From Pseudomonas tructae (lineage in GTDB: Bacteria; Pseudomonadota; Gammaproteobacteria; Pseudomonadales; Pseudomonadaceae), in the NCBI RefSeq assembly GCF_004214895.1, contig NZ_CP035952.1:3668501-3732500 (forward strand): a stretch of DNA of 64,000 bases, given 5' to 3'. Within the stretch, counting starts at the first letter, position 1, and the number at the start of each line of letters is the position of its first letter. The notes under the pieces are model-generated. The model searched no databases and was not told the origin of the DNA. It saw only the letters and a program-made list of their open reading frames with translations. Of this stretch, positions 1 to 9,820 are shown one piece after another. The position numbers were made by a program, and so were the translations under genes.

Positions 1-91
1 ACCATAAACTCTCGGCAGCGGCCCAGGCGCTGCTGGAGGTACTGTTGGAATGCAGCGCCGACAATCCGCCAGGCTCGGCAGATTCACTCAA
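1..91 (-). CDS. 5' end of a gene running off the window (uncertain)
   Basis: On the minus strand a TTG codon at 91 overlaps the TGA stop of the DUF2235 gene (TTGA) and opens a frame that stays open to the window edge. The frame begins (M)SESAEPGGLSALHSN and is rich in Ser and Ala, which is a plausible protein N-terminus. A GTG at 87 in another frame is also open. No Shine-Dalgarno sequence is evident, so both the start and the reality of the gene are uncertain. If real, it would be translationally coupled to the DUF2235 hydrolase. No function can be read from about 30 residues. Confidence 0.3.
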   Translation of the reverse strand, partial: MSESAEPGGLSALHSNSTSSSAWAAAESLW

Positions 92-1191
92 GGCAGATCG
101 GCGACATAGGTCACCTGAGTGACGCCGCTGACAATGCTCGCCGGCGCGTAACCACCGGCCTTGATGCGCGCATCGACCGATTCATGGACCAACAGAGCGT
201 CCGGCAACACCCTGGGGTACGGCTGGCGAATCGGTGGCATGGCGCCGATCACCAGCTTGCGCCGGCCCTCGCTCCATACCAGCCGCGGTATCCATTCGGC
301 GACCCGCCAGGCCGGCTTCATCGAGTCATGGGCGTCGGCCAGAGGGTCGGGGGCAACACCGGCAAGCGGGTTCAATTGTGCCTGGCAAGCCTGGGCATCC
401 AGCGCCAGACCGGCCGCTCCGGCCTGGGCGAACATCCAGCGCAGGGGCACCAGGGCCAGCTGTGATTCACTCACGGCATAGCCGCCGCCGACATCGCAGT
501 GCACGCCGCGAAAAAACACCTCTTTGACATCGGTCGGGTCGGTTGGCTTGGCGCGCCACAAATGCTGACGGAAGAAACAGCGCCGCTCATCCAGCGACAC
601 CGCATGGCGCACCGTCAACACACTGGGGTTACTGGCGGTATAGGGAATACTGACCGGGTCATAGACCCAACCCAGGGATTTCACCGTATCGAACAGGCCC
701 AGGAAGGTGATATCCAGGGTGCGGCCGAAGGTCTGCTTGAACTGGTGCTGCAAGGCAAAGTCAGGACGTTTGTCCTTGTCCCGGGCCAGGAGCATGGACC
801 AGGCATAATCGAAAAGATGAACTTGATGGGCCGCGACCAACCCCATCCCATGCACCAGTGCAGCCAGGGCCCTGGCCGCATAGGCGCCGCGCGAGAAGCC
901 AAAAACAAACACCTGGTCGCCCGGCCGATACTGCTCGGCAAGAAAACGGTAGGCACCCTCGACATTGCGCTTGAGCCCCCAGCCAAACGCCAGGCCAAAG
1001 ATCCGTGCCGGCAGCTTTTGCCACTCGAACAGGGTTTCCTTGAGGCCAAACGTGCCGACCCCCTGGTCATAGTAAGACAGCACGTGCTGCGGGTCCGGAT
1101 CGAGCGCCCGGACCAGGCGCAGAATGTGGGTCGGTTGCAGACTGAAACGGTTGTTCGTCCCATCCAGGCATATCACCAGTTGCCGCGCCAT
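88..1191 (-). CDS. DUF2235 (Tle1-like) alpha/beta-hydrolase
   Basis: A 367-aa protein of the DUF2235 family, the family that contains type VI secretion phospholipase effectors of the Tle1 type. It opens with the family motif LVICLDGTNN (D10-G11). It carries the nucleophile elbow GFSRGAYAAR with Ser near residue 100, and a later HCDVGGGY motif typical of the family. No signal peptide is seen, as expected for a cytoplasmic or T6SS-delivered protein. The start has a strong AGGAGG 8 bases upstream. It is divergent from the HNH-AAA operon across 127 bp. No T6SS gene is visible in the window, so a secreted-effector role is inference; a housekeeping hydrolase is the alternative. Confidence 0.85.
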   Translation of the reverse strand: MARQLVICLDGTNNRFSLQPTHILRLVRALDPDPQHVLSYYDQGVGTFGLKETLFEWQKLPARIFGLAFGWGLKRNVEGAYRFLAEQYRPGDQVFVFGFSRGAYAARALAALVHGMGLVAAHQVHLFDYAWSMLLARDKDKRPDFALQHQFKQTFGRTLDITFLGLFDTVKSLGWVYDPVSIPYTASNPSVLTVRHAVSLDERRCFFRQHLWRAKPTDPTDVKEVFFRGVHCDVGGGYAVSESQLALVPLRWMFAQAGAAGLALDAQACQAQLNPLAGVAPDPLADAHDSMKPAWRVAEWIPRLVWSEGRRKLVIGAMPPIRQPYPRVLPDALLVHESVDARIKAGGYAPASIVSGVTQVTYVADLP

Positions 1192-1318
1192 TTACACAAC
1201 CTCCTGTGCTGAGGCTTTGACTATAGGTCAATGATGCTCTATCGCCATCAGTGCCATTCCAACAGCTATAGTCAGGAGATTATGCACAGCCGTAGCCCCC
1301 TCACTGGAGCCTAGCCAG

Positions 1319-3538
1319 ATGATCAGGATTGAACGCGGGCCAATGCCAGAGGTGTTTTCTTCTGCGGCGTTTATCCGGTTACGCAGTGATGCCGAGGCGT
1401 TCTACCGCCAGCCTGCGGCGAAAAGGGCCCAGGCGCGCTTTGGCTTCCAACGCATTGCCGCACGCCTGCACCCGGATATTCGTCTGCTCTGGAGCGAGCG
1501 CCAGGTCAACAAATGTGCTTATTGCGAACAGTTGGTAAGCCGCCCGGAAATCGAACTGTTCAGACCACGCTACGGCAGCACCGACTTCAGTGGCGGCGTG
1601 TCCGATGACCACTATTGGTGGTTGGCGTTCGAGTGGAGCAATTACCTGCCCAGTTGCGCCGAATGCAACGCACTAAAGGGGCCACGTTTCCCGGTGCTAG
1701 GGCCACGGGCCAAAGTGGGTACCACCGGGGAAGCCCTGCGCCAGGAAAAGAACGTGCTGCTTGATCCCACGGAAGATGACCTTGATGGCGTGTTCCTGTT
1801 TCTGAGCGACGGCAAAATCACCAGTGAAACCGAACGCGGCCAGGCCACCATCGATGTACTGGGCTTGAACCGCAGCACCCTGATCAAAGCCAGGTCCGAT
1901 GACCTGCGCAACCTTGAGCATCTGCAAGCGCTGATGAAGAACAAGCGCCCCGACTCAAAGAGCCTGGAGTACCTTGCGCAAATGGTCAGGCCGCAGAGCC
2001 CGTTCTGCGCCATGCGTCGGCAGTTTGTCAGGGCCTGGGCTGAAAAAATGGTTGTGCAGTTCCCCAGCAGCCAAAAGCGCATGGCCCCCTTCCTTGGTTT
2101 CAACACGGCGCTGGATGCCTCGAGCAATGCCAACAGCAACAAGGCACTGCGCGATGCGTCCAGAAACCTGACACAACGAACCAAAGCGCTGGAGTCATTC
2201 TCGATCGAGCAATCGCAGCCGCCCGAACAACTTTATCGAATGGCCCAGTACATCGAGCGCGTGGAGTTCAGGCATATTCGCGCCATTGACCACCTTCAAC
2301 TCGAACCCTCTTTCAGTGATGGCAAGGTTGGCTCCTGGTACATGCTGCTCGGCGAGAACGGCACGGGCAAGAGCACCTTGCTCCAGGCATTGGCGTGTGC
2401 ACTGGTCGGGCAAAGTGGCGTTGAGCGGTTGGGCGTACAAGCCACCGACCTGCTGCAAAAAGGCGCGGCCCGTGGCGAAGTGCGAGTCGAGTTGTCGGGC
2501 ATGTCGGAACCTATCGTCATGACCCTGACCCGACGCGGCAACAACATCACCATCACGCCACCGGAGCCCAAAGTCATGGTGCTGGCTTATGGCGCAACGC
2601 GCTTGATGGGTAAACCGCAGCCTGCCGACCCGTCTGCTGCGGCCAGGAGCAAAGTGGAGAATCTGTTCGACCCGACACGCTTGCTGGACAACGGAGTCCC
2701 TTGGCTCAATACCGCCACTTCAGCAGCGTTCAACCGCTTCGCCCGCTCACTGACATCGTTGCTGCCCAGCGCCGATGGCGTCGAACTGGTTCGCCGCAAT
2801 CATCAGATCATCGTCAAAAGCCCCTCCGGACAAGATACCCTGACCGCCGTCAGCAGTGGCTACCAGGCCGTGCTGGCACTGGCCATGGACATCATGAGCA
2901 TCATGCGCCTGGGTTGGCAGGATATGTCTTCGGCCGAAGGCATTGTGCTGATCGACGAAGTCGACGCCCACCTGCATCCACGCTGGCGGATGCGCATCGT
3001 GCAGCGCTTGCGCGAAGTGTTTCCGCGGGTCCAGTTCATTGCCACCAGCCATGAGCCGCTCACCCTCAGGGGGCTGGACAGCAGTGAAATCGCCGTACTG
3101 ACCCGCACGCTCGATGGCCCGGTCACGGCCATGACCTCAAAGAACACTGAACTGCCCTCCCCGCGCTACATGCGCGTCGATCAATTGCTGGCCTCAGAGT
3201 ATTTCGGCCTGCATTCGACCGAGGACGTGGAGATCGATCGGCTGTTCGAGGAATACTACCGCCTGTTGGCCATGGAGAAACGCAGCCCAGGCCAGCAAGA
3301 TCGCCTGCAGGCCATCAGCGAGCAGTTGCAGGGCAATAACAAGATGGGCCTGACGCCACGGGAACATATGGTTTTTGAGGCGGCTGACAAATTTCTGGCT
3401 GAGCGCATGGCGAGCGCCCGCAAGCTGCCAGCCGAGGATGAGCATGACGTGCTCATTGAACTCCAGAGCCTGTGGGAGGAAATCCAGCTTGAGCCCGCCC
3501 CGCTTGCGGCAAACGGCGCAAAAGGGCCTGAATCATGA
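1319..3538 (+). CDS. HNH-AAA ATPase fusion, Septu-like (PtuB-PtuA) protein
   Basis: A 739-aa protein in two parts. Residues 1 to about 290 resemble the PtuB/TIGR02646-type HNH domain: CAYC at 66-69, FRPR at 81-84, then an aromatic segment leading to PSCAECN at 111-117 and KGPRFP. Residues about 310-680 form an ABC-type AAA ATPase: GENGTGKST Walker A at 345-353, AVSSGYQ signature-like segment near 510-516, IVLIDEVDAHLHP Walker B at 542-554, and an H-loop ATSHEPL with His578. The usual HNH histidine (EHFRP in relatives) is Leu here (IELFRP). In Septu systems ATPase and HNH are normally separate genes. The stop overlaps the next start (ATGA at 3535-3538), so the two are translationally coupled. 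An anti-phage role is inferred from domains and order. Confidence 0.85.
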   Translation: MIRIERGPMPEVFSSAAFIRLRSDAEAFYRQPAAKRAQARFGFQRIAARLHPDIRLLWSERQVNKCAYCEQLVSRPEIELFRPRYGSTDFSGGVSDDHYWWLAFEWSNYLPSCAECNALKGPRFPVLGPRAKVGTTGEALRQEKNVLLDPTEDDLDGVFLFLSDGKITSETERGQATIDVLGLNRSTLIKARSDDLRNLEHLQALMKNKRPDSKSLEYLAQMVRPQSPFCAMRRQFVRAWAEKMVVQFPSSQKRMAPFLGFNTALDASSNANSNKALRDASRNLTQRTKALESFSIEQSQPPEQLYRMAQYIERVEFRHIRAIDHLQLEPSFSDGKVGSWYMLLGENGTGKSTLLQALACALVGQSGVERLGVQATDLLQKGAARGEVRVELSGMSEPIVMTLTRRGNNITITPPEPKVMVLAYGATRLMGKPQPADPSAAARSKVENLFDPTRLLDNGVPWLNTATSAAFNRFARSLTSLLPSADGVELVRRNHQIIVKSPSGQDTLTAVSSGYQAVLALAMDIMSIMRLGWQDMSSAEGIVLIDEVDAHLHPRWRMRIVQRLREVFPRVQFIATSHEPLTLRGLDSSEIAVLTRTLDGPVTAMTSKNTELPSPRYMRVDQLLASEYFGLHSTEDVEIDRLFEEYYRLLAMEKRSPGQQDRLQAISEQLQGNNKMGLTPREHMVFEAADKFLAERMASARKLPAEDEHDVLIELQSLWEEIQLEPAPLAANGAKGPES

Positions 3539-4392
3539 TCCGGGTACAACGCAGCGCCACGCCGTCGGTGCTGAATGGGGCGCAATCCGCCGGCCAGGAT
3601 GAGACCCGCCGCGCCATCGCGCATGTGCTCAGTGCCTTGCCTGGAACCCCGTCCACGCCCTTCGAGTACAGCGTGTACAAGGACCCGCAAATCGTCGAAG
3701 CCCTGCGCACGCTGTTCCACAAGAAATGCGCCTACTGCGAATTCAATTACGCTGCCGGTGGGCCGGAAGACATCGAGCACTTTCGCCCCAAAGGCGCAGT
3801 GATAATCAATGGCAAGATGAGCAAGCCCGGCTACTACTGGCTCGCCGCCGACTGGGACAACCTGCTACCGTCGTGTATCGATTGCAACCGTAAACGCGGC
3901 AAGACCTTTGCCGATGACAGCACCGGCATGTCCGGTAAAGCCAATCTGTTCCCTGTAGTCAATGAAACGCTGCGTTGGCGCAACCACGCCGCGCAAAAAA
4001 ATGAAGTAGCGTTGCTGCTCAATCCTTGCGTGGATAACCCCGAGCAACACCTGGAGTTTCTTGCCGAAGGTCTGGTCCGCCCCAGGACAATCCAGATAGC
4101 GGCCAACCTGGTACCCAGCCCGCAGGGACAAGTCTCCATCGAAGTGTACGGCTTATTGCGGCGCGACCTCGTCGAACAACGCCAGCTCAAGGAGAAACGC
4201 GTCAAGGCGGCTCTGGAACAAGCACTCAAAGCCATTGAAATGATGCGCCAGGCTGATAATCCGGCGCTCAAGCAAGATCTCAAGGAGCACGCTCGGCAAT
4301 TGCTCGAAGATGCCAAAAGCCACCTGGCGCCAAACGAGCCTTTTCTAGCCGTTGCCCGCACCATTTTCAAGAACTACGGACTCGGTTGCTGA
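3535..4392 (+). CDS. HNH nuclease, TIGR02646/PtuB-like
   Basis: A 285-aa HNH endonuclease-like protein. The zinc-binding and catalytic elements are complete: CAYC at 65-68, IEHFRPK with His82, YYWLAADWDN at 100-109, then PSCIDCN with C114, C117 and N118, followed by KRGK. This matches the HNH partner of Septu and related retron-associated nucleases. The first gene of the operon has a diverged copy of the same domain fused to its ATPase; this protein keeps the His that copy lacks. The C-terminus (about 215-285) is a charged helical region with KEKRVKAALEQALKAIE. Its start overlaps the upstream stop and its stop overlaps the downstream start (TGATG), so all three genes are likely one transcript. 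Confidence 0.85.
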   Translation: MIRVQRSATPSVLNGAQSAGQDETRRAIAHVLSALPGTPSTPFEYSVYKDPQIVEALRTLFHKKCAYCEFNYAAGGPEDIEHFRPKGAVIINGKMSKPGYYWLAADWDNLLPSCIDCNRKRGKTFADDSTGMSGKANLFPVVNETLRWRNHAAQKNEVALLLNPCVDNPEQHLEFLAEGLVRPRTIQIAANLVPSPQGQVSIEVYGLLRRDLVEQRQLKEKRVKAALEQALKAIEMMRQADNPALKQDLKEHARQLLEDAKSHLAPNEPFLAVARTIFKNYGLGC

Positions 4393-5240
4393 TGACTGAC
4401 ACAAAGGACCTCCTCGCACGATTGCAAACAACATCCCACAGGCTTTCCAGGATCGGCCAGGGCACCTGGTACATGGGTGAAGACCCGGACCGCCAGCGCG
4501 CCGAAGTCACTGCCTTGCAGCACGGTATCGAGCTGGGCATGAGCCTGATCGATAGCGCCGAAATGTATGCCGACGGCGGCGCGGAAAAGGTCGTCGGCAA
4601 AGCCATCGCCGGGCGTCGCGATCAGGTGTTCCTGGTCAGCAAGGTGTACCCGCACAACGCCAGCTTCAAGGGCATTCCCGCCGCCTGCGAGCGCAGTCTC
4701 AAGCGCCTGGGCACCGACCATATCGACCTGTACCTGCTGCATTGGCGCGGCCAATACCCGCTGGGCGAAACCGTCGAAGCCTTCGAGCGCTTGCGTAGCG
4801 AGGGCAAGATCGGCCGCTGGGGAGTGTCCAACTTCGATGTCGATGACCTGCGCGAGCTGTATCAGGTGAGCGCCGAGTGCGCGGTCAACCAGGTGTTGTA
4901 CAACCCGTCCCAGCGCGGCATCGAATTCGACCTGTTGCCCTGGAGCCAGCAGCGCCAGCTACCAACCATGGCCTACTGCCCGCTGGCCCAGGCCGGACGC
5001 TTGCTCAAGCACCCGGTCCTGACCGAGATTGCCGAGCGCCATGGCGCGACACCGGCGCAGGTAAGCCTGGCCTGGGTGATTCGCCAAGAGAGTGTGATCG
5101 CCATTCCCAAGGCGGTGGACCTTGAGCATGTCCGCCTGAATGCGGCAGCGGCCAACCTGGTGCTCAGCAGTGAAGACTTGCGGGCGATTGATCGGGCTTT
5201 TGCGCCGCCGACGCGCAAGCAGCATTTGTCGATGGTTTGA
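4392..5240 (+). CDS. Aldo/keto reductase
   Basis: A 282-aa aldo/keto reductase, an NADPH-dependent (beta/alpha)8-barrel oxidoreductase. The catalytic tetrad is visible: Asp and Tyr in LIDSAEMYADG, Lys in FLVSKVYP, His in YLLHWRG. The cofactor-side motif GRWGVSNF and C-terminal IPKAVDLEHV are also typical. ATG at 4392 overlaps the TGA of the HNH gene (TGATG); an in-frame TTG at 4386 is less likely. Such enzymes are common stand-alone genes in Pseudomonas, so the overlap with a defence-like operon is the unusual point. Whether it takes part in that system or only shares the transcript cannot be told from sequence. A REP inverted pair follows the stop. Confidence 0.9.
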   Translation: MTDTKDLLARLQTTSHRLSRIGQGTWYMGEDPDRQRAEVTALQHGIELGMSLIDSAEMYADGGAEKVVGKAIAGRRDQVFLVSKVYPHNASFKGIPAACERSLKRLGTDHIDLYLLHWRGQYPLGETVEAFERLRSEGKIGRWGVSNFDVDDLRELYQVSAECAVNQVLYNPSQRGIEFDLLPWSQQRQLPTMAYCPLAQAGRLLKHPVLTEIAERHGATPAQVSLAWVIRQESVIAIPKAVDLEHVRLNAAAANLVLSSEDLRAIDRAFAPPTRKQHLSMV

Positions 5241-5250
5241 CCTTTCAACC

Positions 5251-5307
5251 TGTAGGAGCGGGCTTGCCCCGCGATTGGCCTCTTCGCGGGGCAAGCCCGC
5301 TCCTACA
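5251..5307. repeat. REP inverted pair
   Basis: Two REP units face each other: TGTAGGAGCGGGCTTGCCCC at the left and its reverse complement at the right. The arms of 24 bp (5251-5274 and 5284-5307) are perfect, with a 9-base loop. The pair lies between the convergent aldo/keto reductase and dnaE2 ends and can form a long hairpin in either transcript. It probably acts as a transcript-end or mRNA-stability element. Confidence 0.9.
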
Positions 5308-5318
5308 CGCGATGTTTA

Positions 5319-8300
5319 TCAGTGGAAATCCCGACTCCGCACATCCAGCCCCTGCAACAGCGAACTCAAGTCCTCCAGGCGCTGGGCAATCAGGTGCCGC
5401 ACCCCGCTCTCGCACTCCAGCCGCCCGCTCACCCGCATCAGCTGCGAGCCCACCAGCACCCGGCGCTGGCGCTCGGCCAGGTCGCGCCAGACCACCACAT
5501 TGACGTTGCCGAACTCGTCTTCAAGGGTCACGAAGGTCACCCCGCTGGCCGTCCCCGGGCGCTGACGCCCGGTCACCAGCCCCGCCACGCTGACCCGGTC
5601 GCCATGCCCGGCCTGCTCCAGCGCCTGCGAGCTACGGCAACCCAGGGCAGTGAGGCGGCGGCGCAGCAAGGTCAGCGGATGCGGGCCGAGGGTGGTGCCG
5701 ACACTTGCATAGTCGGCGAACATGTCTTCGCTCAATGACGGCTGCGGCAAGTCCACCGGCGCTTCCGGCGGCGCCTCGATACCGGCGAACAACGGCAGTT
5801 GCGCCTGTACCGCCGCCACGCTCCAGCGCGCCCGATAGCGGTCGCTGGCAAGGCCGCGCAAGGCCCCGGCATCGGCCAGCAGCTCACGGGCGCGGGCATC
5901 CAGGTGCGCCCGCTCACACAGGTCACCGACATCACGCCAACCGCGCTCGGCCCGGGCCTGTTCGATACGCTGGGCATCCTGCTGGCGAAAACCACGCACC
6001 TGACGCAGCCCCAGGCGAATGGCCAGGGCCTGCCCAGCCCCCGGCTCCAGGCTGCAGTCCCAGTCGCTGTGGCAGACATCCACCGGGCGGATTTCGATGC
6101 GATGCCGACGGGCGTCCTGAAGGATCTGGTCGGGGCTGTAGAAACCCATGGGCCAGCTGTTGATCAGCGCACAGGCAAAGATCGCCGGCTCATGGCACTT
6201 GAGCCAGCAACTGGCGTAGGTCAGCAAGGCGAAGCTGGCGGCGTGGGATTCGGGGAAACCATAACTGCCAAAGCCCTTGATCTGCTCGAAGATACGTTCG
6301 GCAAACTCTGCGCTGTAGCCGTTGTCGAGCATGCCCCGGGTCAGCCGCTCGCGGTGCGGTTCAAGGCCGCCGTGGCGCTTCCAGGCGGCCATGGCCCGGC
6401 GCAACTGGTCGGCCTCCCCCGCCGAATAACCGCCAGCGACCATGGCCAGTTCCATCACCTGTTCCTGGAACAACGGCACGCCGAGGGTGCGCTCGAAGAC
6501 CTTTTTCAGCGCCTCGGACGGATAGCTCACCGGCTCAAGCCCCTGGCGCCTGCGCAGGTATGGGTGAACCATGTCGCCCTGGATCGGCCCGGGGCGAACG
6601 ATGGCCACCTCGATCACCAGGTCGTAGAAGTTCTGCGGCTTGAGCCGCGGCAGCATGGCCATCTGCGCCCGCGACTCGATCTGGAACACCCCGACAGTAT
6701 CGGCGCGGCCGATCATTGCGTAGGTCGCCGCGCAGTCGGCCGGGATGCTGGCCAGGGTCAGCTCACGGCCACGGTGGCGGTACAGCAGGTCAAAACAGCG
6801 GCGCAAGGCGCTGAGCATGCCCAGGGCAAGGATGTCGACCTTGAGCAGGCCGACCAGGTCGAGGTCGTCCTTGTCCCACTGGATCACCGTGCGGTCTTCC
6901 ATGGCGGCGTTTTCCACCGGTACCAGGCTGTCCAGCGGCTGCTCGGAAATCACGAAACCACCCGGGTGCTGGGACAGGTGGCGGGGAAAACCGATCAGCT
7001 CGCCGGTCAAGGCCAGCACCCGGCGCAGCAACGGGCTGTGGGGGTCGAAACCGGCTTCGCGCAGGTGCTCGGGCGGCGGCAGGCGGTCGCTCCAGCGCCC
7101 GCAACAGTCGGCCAGGGCGTTGATCTGCTGCACCGGCAAACCCAGCACCCGGGCGATATCGCGTACCGCGCCAGCGGCGTGGTAGGTGCTGGCCACTGCC
7201 GTGAGCGCCGCGCGATGGCGGCCATAGCGGCGAAACACGTACTGCAGCACCTCTTCGCGGCGCTCGTGTTCGAAGTCGACGTCGATGTCCGGCGGCTCGT
7301 CGCGCTCGCGGGACAAAAAGCGCTCGAACAGCAGGTGGCTTTTCATCGGGTCGAGTTCGGTGATGCCGAGCACGAAACACACCACCGAGTTGGCCGCCGA
7401 GCCACGCCCCTGGCAGAGGATGCCCTGGCCCCGGGCGAAGTTGACGATGTCATGGACGGTGAGGAAGTAGCTTTGGTAATTGAGCTCGGCAATCAGTTCC
7501 AGCTCATGCTCAAGGGACTGGCGAGCCTTGTCACCGATGCCTTCGGGCCAGCGCCAGCGCTGGCCCTGCTCGCACAGGTGACGCAGCCAGGTGCTGGCGC
7601 TCTGGCCCTCAGGCACCAGCTCGCGGGGGTACTGATAGCGCAACTGGCCAAGGTCGAACTGACAACGCGCGGCAATGCGCAGGCTTTCTTCGAGCAATGC
7701 CGGCGGATACAGTTCGGCCAGTTGCGCCAGCGGGCGCAGGTGCCGCTCGCCGTTGGCGAACAGGCGCTGGCCGGCCTCGGCAACGCTGCAGTGATGACGG
7801 ATGGCGGTCATGCTGTCCTGCAGGGCGCGGCGACCACGGGCATGCATGTGCACATCGCCACTGGCCACGGCGGCGATGCCCAGATGCTCAGCCAGGGCCA
7901 GCAACTGCTGCAGGCGCTGCGGGTCGTCCGGGCCGCGGTGCAACTCCACCGCCAGCCACAAGCGCTCGGCAAACACCCCGCGCAACCAGTGGCCGCTGGC
8001 CTGGTCGTCTTCGCCGCCGTCCGGCACCCACAATGCCAACAGGCCTTCCAGGGGCCTGGCGAAGTCTTCGCGCAGCAACTGGTATTCGCCCTTCTTCGCC
8101 CGCCGCCGGCCCAGGGTGATGAGCTTGCACAGGTGCTGATAGCCCGTGAGATTCTCCGCCAGCAGCACCAGCTTGGGGCCATCGTGCAGGCGGATTTCGC
8201 TGCCGACGATCAGCGCCAATTGCACAGCCCTGGCCGCCTGCCAGGCACGGACGATGCCGGCCAAAGTGCACTCGTCAGTGATCGCCAGGGCCTGATAACC

Positions 8301-8402
8301 CTGCTGGCGGGCCCGCTGGAACAGCTCCTGGGCACTGGAAGCGCCGCGCTGAAAACTGAAATTGGACAGGCAATGCAGTTCGGCGTAACCCGGCGCGCTC
8401 AT
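5319..8402 (-). CDS. dnaE2: Error-prone DNA polymerase DnaE2 (ImuC)
   Basis: A 1027-aa C-family polymerase of the DnaE2/ImuC type, the translesion polymerase of the SOS mutagenesis cassette. The N-terminus ([18 protein letters not shown]) is the start of the PHP domain, which covers about the first 250 residues. The palm carries the catalytic PDIDVDF motif near residues 370-376. The C-terminal part has a helix-hairpin-helix region ([14 protein letters not shown]) and an OB-fold ending ([15 protein letters not shown], then [13 protein letters not shown]). The length fits the family. The ATG at 8402 overlaps the imuB stop (ATGA); a start at 8423 would need a longer overlap. It is the last gene of lexA2-imuA-imuB-dnaE2 and is expected to be DNA-damage inducible. 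Confidence 0.97.
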   Translation of the reverse strand: MSAPGYAELHCLSNFSFQRGASSAQELFQRARQQGYQALAITDECTLAGIVRAWQAARAVQLALIVGSEIRLHDGPKLVLLAENLTGYQHLCKLITLGRRRAKKGEYQLLREDFARPLEGLLALWVPDGGEDDQASGHWLRGVFAERLWLAVELHRGPDDPQRLQQLLALAEHLGIAAVASGDVHMHARGRRALQDSMTAIRHHCSVAEAGQRLFANGERHLRPLAQLAELYPPALLEESLRIAARCQFDLGQLRYQYPRELVPEGQSASTWLRHLCEQGQRWRWPEGIGDKARQSLEHELELIAELNYQSYFLTVHDIVNFARGQGILCQGRGSAANSVVCFVLGITELDPMKSHLLFERFLSRERDEPPDIDVDFEHERREEVLQYVFRRYGRHRAALTAVASTYHAAGAVRDIARVLGLPVQQINALADCCGRWSDRLPPPEHLREAGFDPHSPLLRRVLALTGELIGFPRHLSQHPGGFVISEQPLDSLVPVENAAMEDRTVIQWDKDDLDLVGLLKVDILALGMLSALRRCFDLLYRHRGRELTLASIPADCAATYAMIGRADTVGVFQIESRAQMAMLPRLKPQNFYDLVIEVAIVRPGPIQGDMVHPYLRRRQGLEPVSYPSEALKKVFERTLGVPLFQEQVMELAMVAGGYSAGEADQLRRAMAAWKRHGGLEPHRERLTRGMLDNGYSAEFAERIFEQIKGFGSYGFPESHAASFALLTYASCWLKCHEPAIFACALINSWPMGFYSPDQILQDARRHRIEIRPVDVCHSDWDCSLEPGAGQALAIRLGLRQVRGFRQQDAQRIEQARAERGWRDVGDLCERAHLDARARELLADAGALRGLASDRYRARWSVAAVQAQLPLFAGIEAPPEAPVDLPQPSLSEDMFADYASVGTTLGPHPLTLLRRRLTALGCRSSQALEQAGHGDRVSVAGLVTGRQRPGTASGVTFVTLEDEFGNVNVVVWRDLAERQRRVLVGSQLMRVSGRLECESGVRHLIAQRLEDLSSLLQGLDVRSRDFH

Positions 8403-9814
8403 GCGAACCAGCCTTGCAGCCACAGTGGGCCCTCTTCACCGAGGGTGCGGTAGGCCCAGCCCTGCAGGCCGCTGGCGGTGCGCACCCGATAGTAGTCGCG
8501 GCGCACATCGCCGCCGTCCCACCAGCCAGACTCGATACGCTCGGCGCCGGTCAGCAGTTGCACGCCGATGCCGGGCAAGGCCTGGGGCTCGGCCAGCAGC
8601 CAGCCCGGGCGCGGCGCACTCGTCAACAGCGGTGCCTGGCGCGGCCCCTCGCCGCGCTGCCAGGCGCATTCGGGGCGGTGATCGGCCTGGGCCGCAAGGC
8701 CGCCCACCGCCTCGTCGCCAAGGCGCGCGCGCAGGCGTTCGCGCAGTTGCTCCCAGGGCTGGTTCTGCTGCGCTCGCGCCTCGAACAGCTCATTGCGTTG
8801 CGGCACGAAGGCCGGCAGGTCTTCGGCCAGCAGGCGCAGGTTGCGCACCGGTGCGCCAATCTGCAGTTGCTCAAGACGGCCACGGGCCAGTTCGAAGAGC
8901 ATCGACGGGTCGCGCTCGGCGGCCAGCAGGCCGACCGGCACACAGGTGTCGGGCCCCTGGGCATGCTCCAGGTGCAGGATAAAACGCTGCACGCCACTGT
9001 CGCGCCCGGCGAGGAAGGCGGCAAGGTCGTTGATCAGCCGGCGCAGGGGGAACAGCAAGGCCTGATGGGACTCGACATCGAAGTTCAGTTCCAGGCGCGC
9101 ATCGAAGCGGTCCGGCGGCAGGTAGAACGCCAGGGCCATGGGCCGGCGCCCGAGCAGGCGGTCCAGGTGCAGTTGCACCGGCGCGGCAAAACGCCGGGCC
9201 AGGGCCTCACGTGGCAAGGCCAGGACCTGGCCGAGCTGGCGCAGGCCCATGCGGGCAAAGGCGCTGGCGGCCTCGGCAGGCAGGCCGACGCGCTCGATGG
9301 GCATCTGTTCCAGCGCCGCTCGGGTTTGCTGCGGGCAGTCGAGGGCCAGGCCATCGTGGGCATTGGCAAGCATGCGCGCCGCCACCGGGTTGCTGGCCAG
9401 GACAATACGGTGACGAAAACCCAGCGCCCTCAGCTCGGCGCGCAGCCGCGCCTCGAAAGCCGGCCAGGGCCCGAACAGGCCAAGGCTGGATTCGACCTCG
9501 AGCAACAGCACCCGCGGGTAATGCAGGCTGACCTGGGAGCTGAAGCGGTAAGCCCAGGCGGCCAGGAACTGCTGCAACTGCTCAATGGCGGCCGGGTCGT
9601 GCTCGACACAGGTAAAACTGCCGGCCAGGGCCTGGGCGGTGGTCAACGACTGCCCGGCGCGCAAGCCCAAGGCGGCCGCTGGCGGGTTGACCGCCTGCAG
9701 CACCCGACGTTGGGCCGGGCCGCTGAGCAGCACCAGCGGCGTGTCGGGGTCATCGCGACTGCGCAGCACCGCGTCGAGTGCCAGTTGCGGCAGCAGGATA
9801 CAGGCCCAGAGCAT
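8399..9814 (-). CDS. imuB: ImuB, Y-family polymerase-like mutagenesis protein
   Basis: A 471-aa protein of the ImuB family, related to Y-family polymerases. It starts [17 protein letters not shown], so the acidic catalytic cluster of DinB-type polymerases is not seen at the N-terminus. This is normal for ImuB, which acts as a hub linking DnaE2, ImuA and the beta clamp. The central part ([22 protein letters not shown]) is a helix-hairpin-helix-like segment and the following part is a little-finger-like region. It lies 6 bp downstream of imuA and overlaps dnaE2, as in other Pseudomonas cassettes. Confidence 0.95.
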   Translation of the reverse strand: MLWACILLPQLALDAVLRSRDDPDTPLVLLSGPAQRRVLQAVNPPAAALGLRAGQSLTTAQALAGSFTCVEHDPAAIEQLQQFLAAWAYRFSSQVSLHYPRVLLLEVESSLGLFGPWPAFEARLRAELRALGFRHRIVLASNPVAARMLANAHDGLALDCPQQTRAALEQMPIERVGLPAEAASAFARMGLRQLGQVLALPREALARRFAAPVQLHLDRLLGRRPMALAFYLPPDRFDARLELNFDVESHQALLFPLRRLINDLAAFLAGRDSGVQRFILHLEHAQGPDTCVPVGLLAAERDPSMLFELARGRLEQLQIGAPVRNLRLLAEDLPAFVPQRNELFEARAQQNQPWEQLRERLRARLGDEAVGGLAAQADHRPECAWQRGEGPRQAPLLTSAPRPGWLLAEPQALPGIGVQLLTGAERIESGWWDGGDVRRDYYRVRTASGLQGWAYRTLGEEGPLWLQGWFA

Positions 9815-9820
9815 GATCCA

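Noticed and set aside
5799..8453. Very long open frames opposite dnaE2 (884 codons), imuB (8414-9934) and the DUF4132 gene (14749-16737)
   Set aside because: High-G+C third positions open long antisense frames. Their products are low-complexity Gln/Ala/Gly/His-rich and match no protein family, while the opposite strand encodes clear family members.
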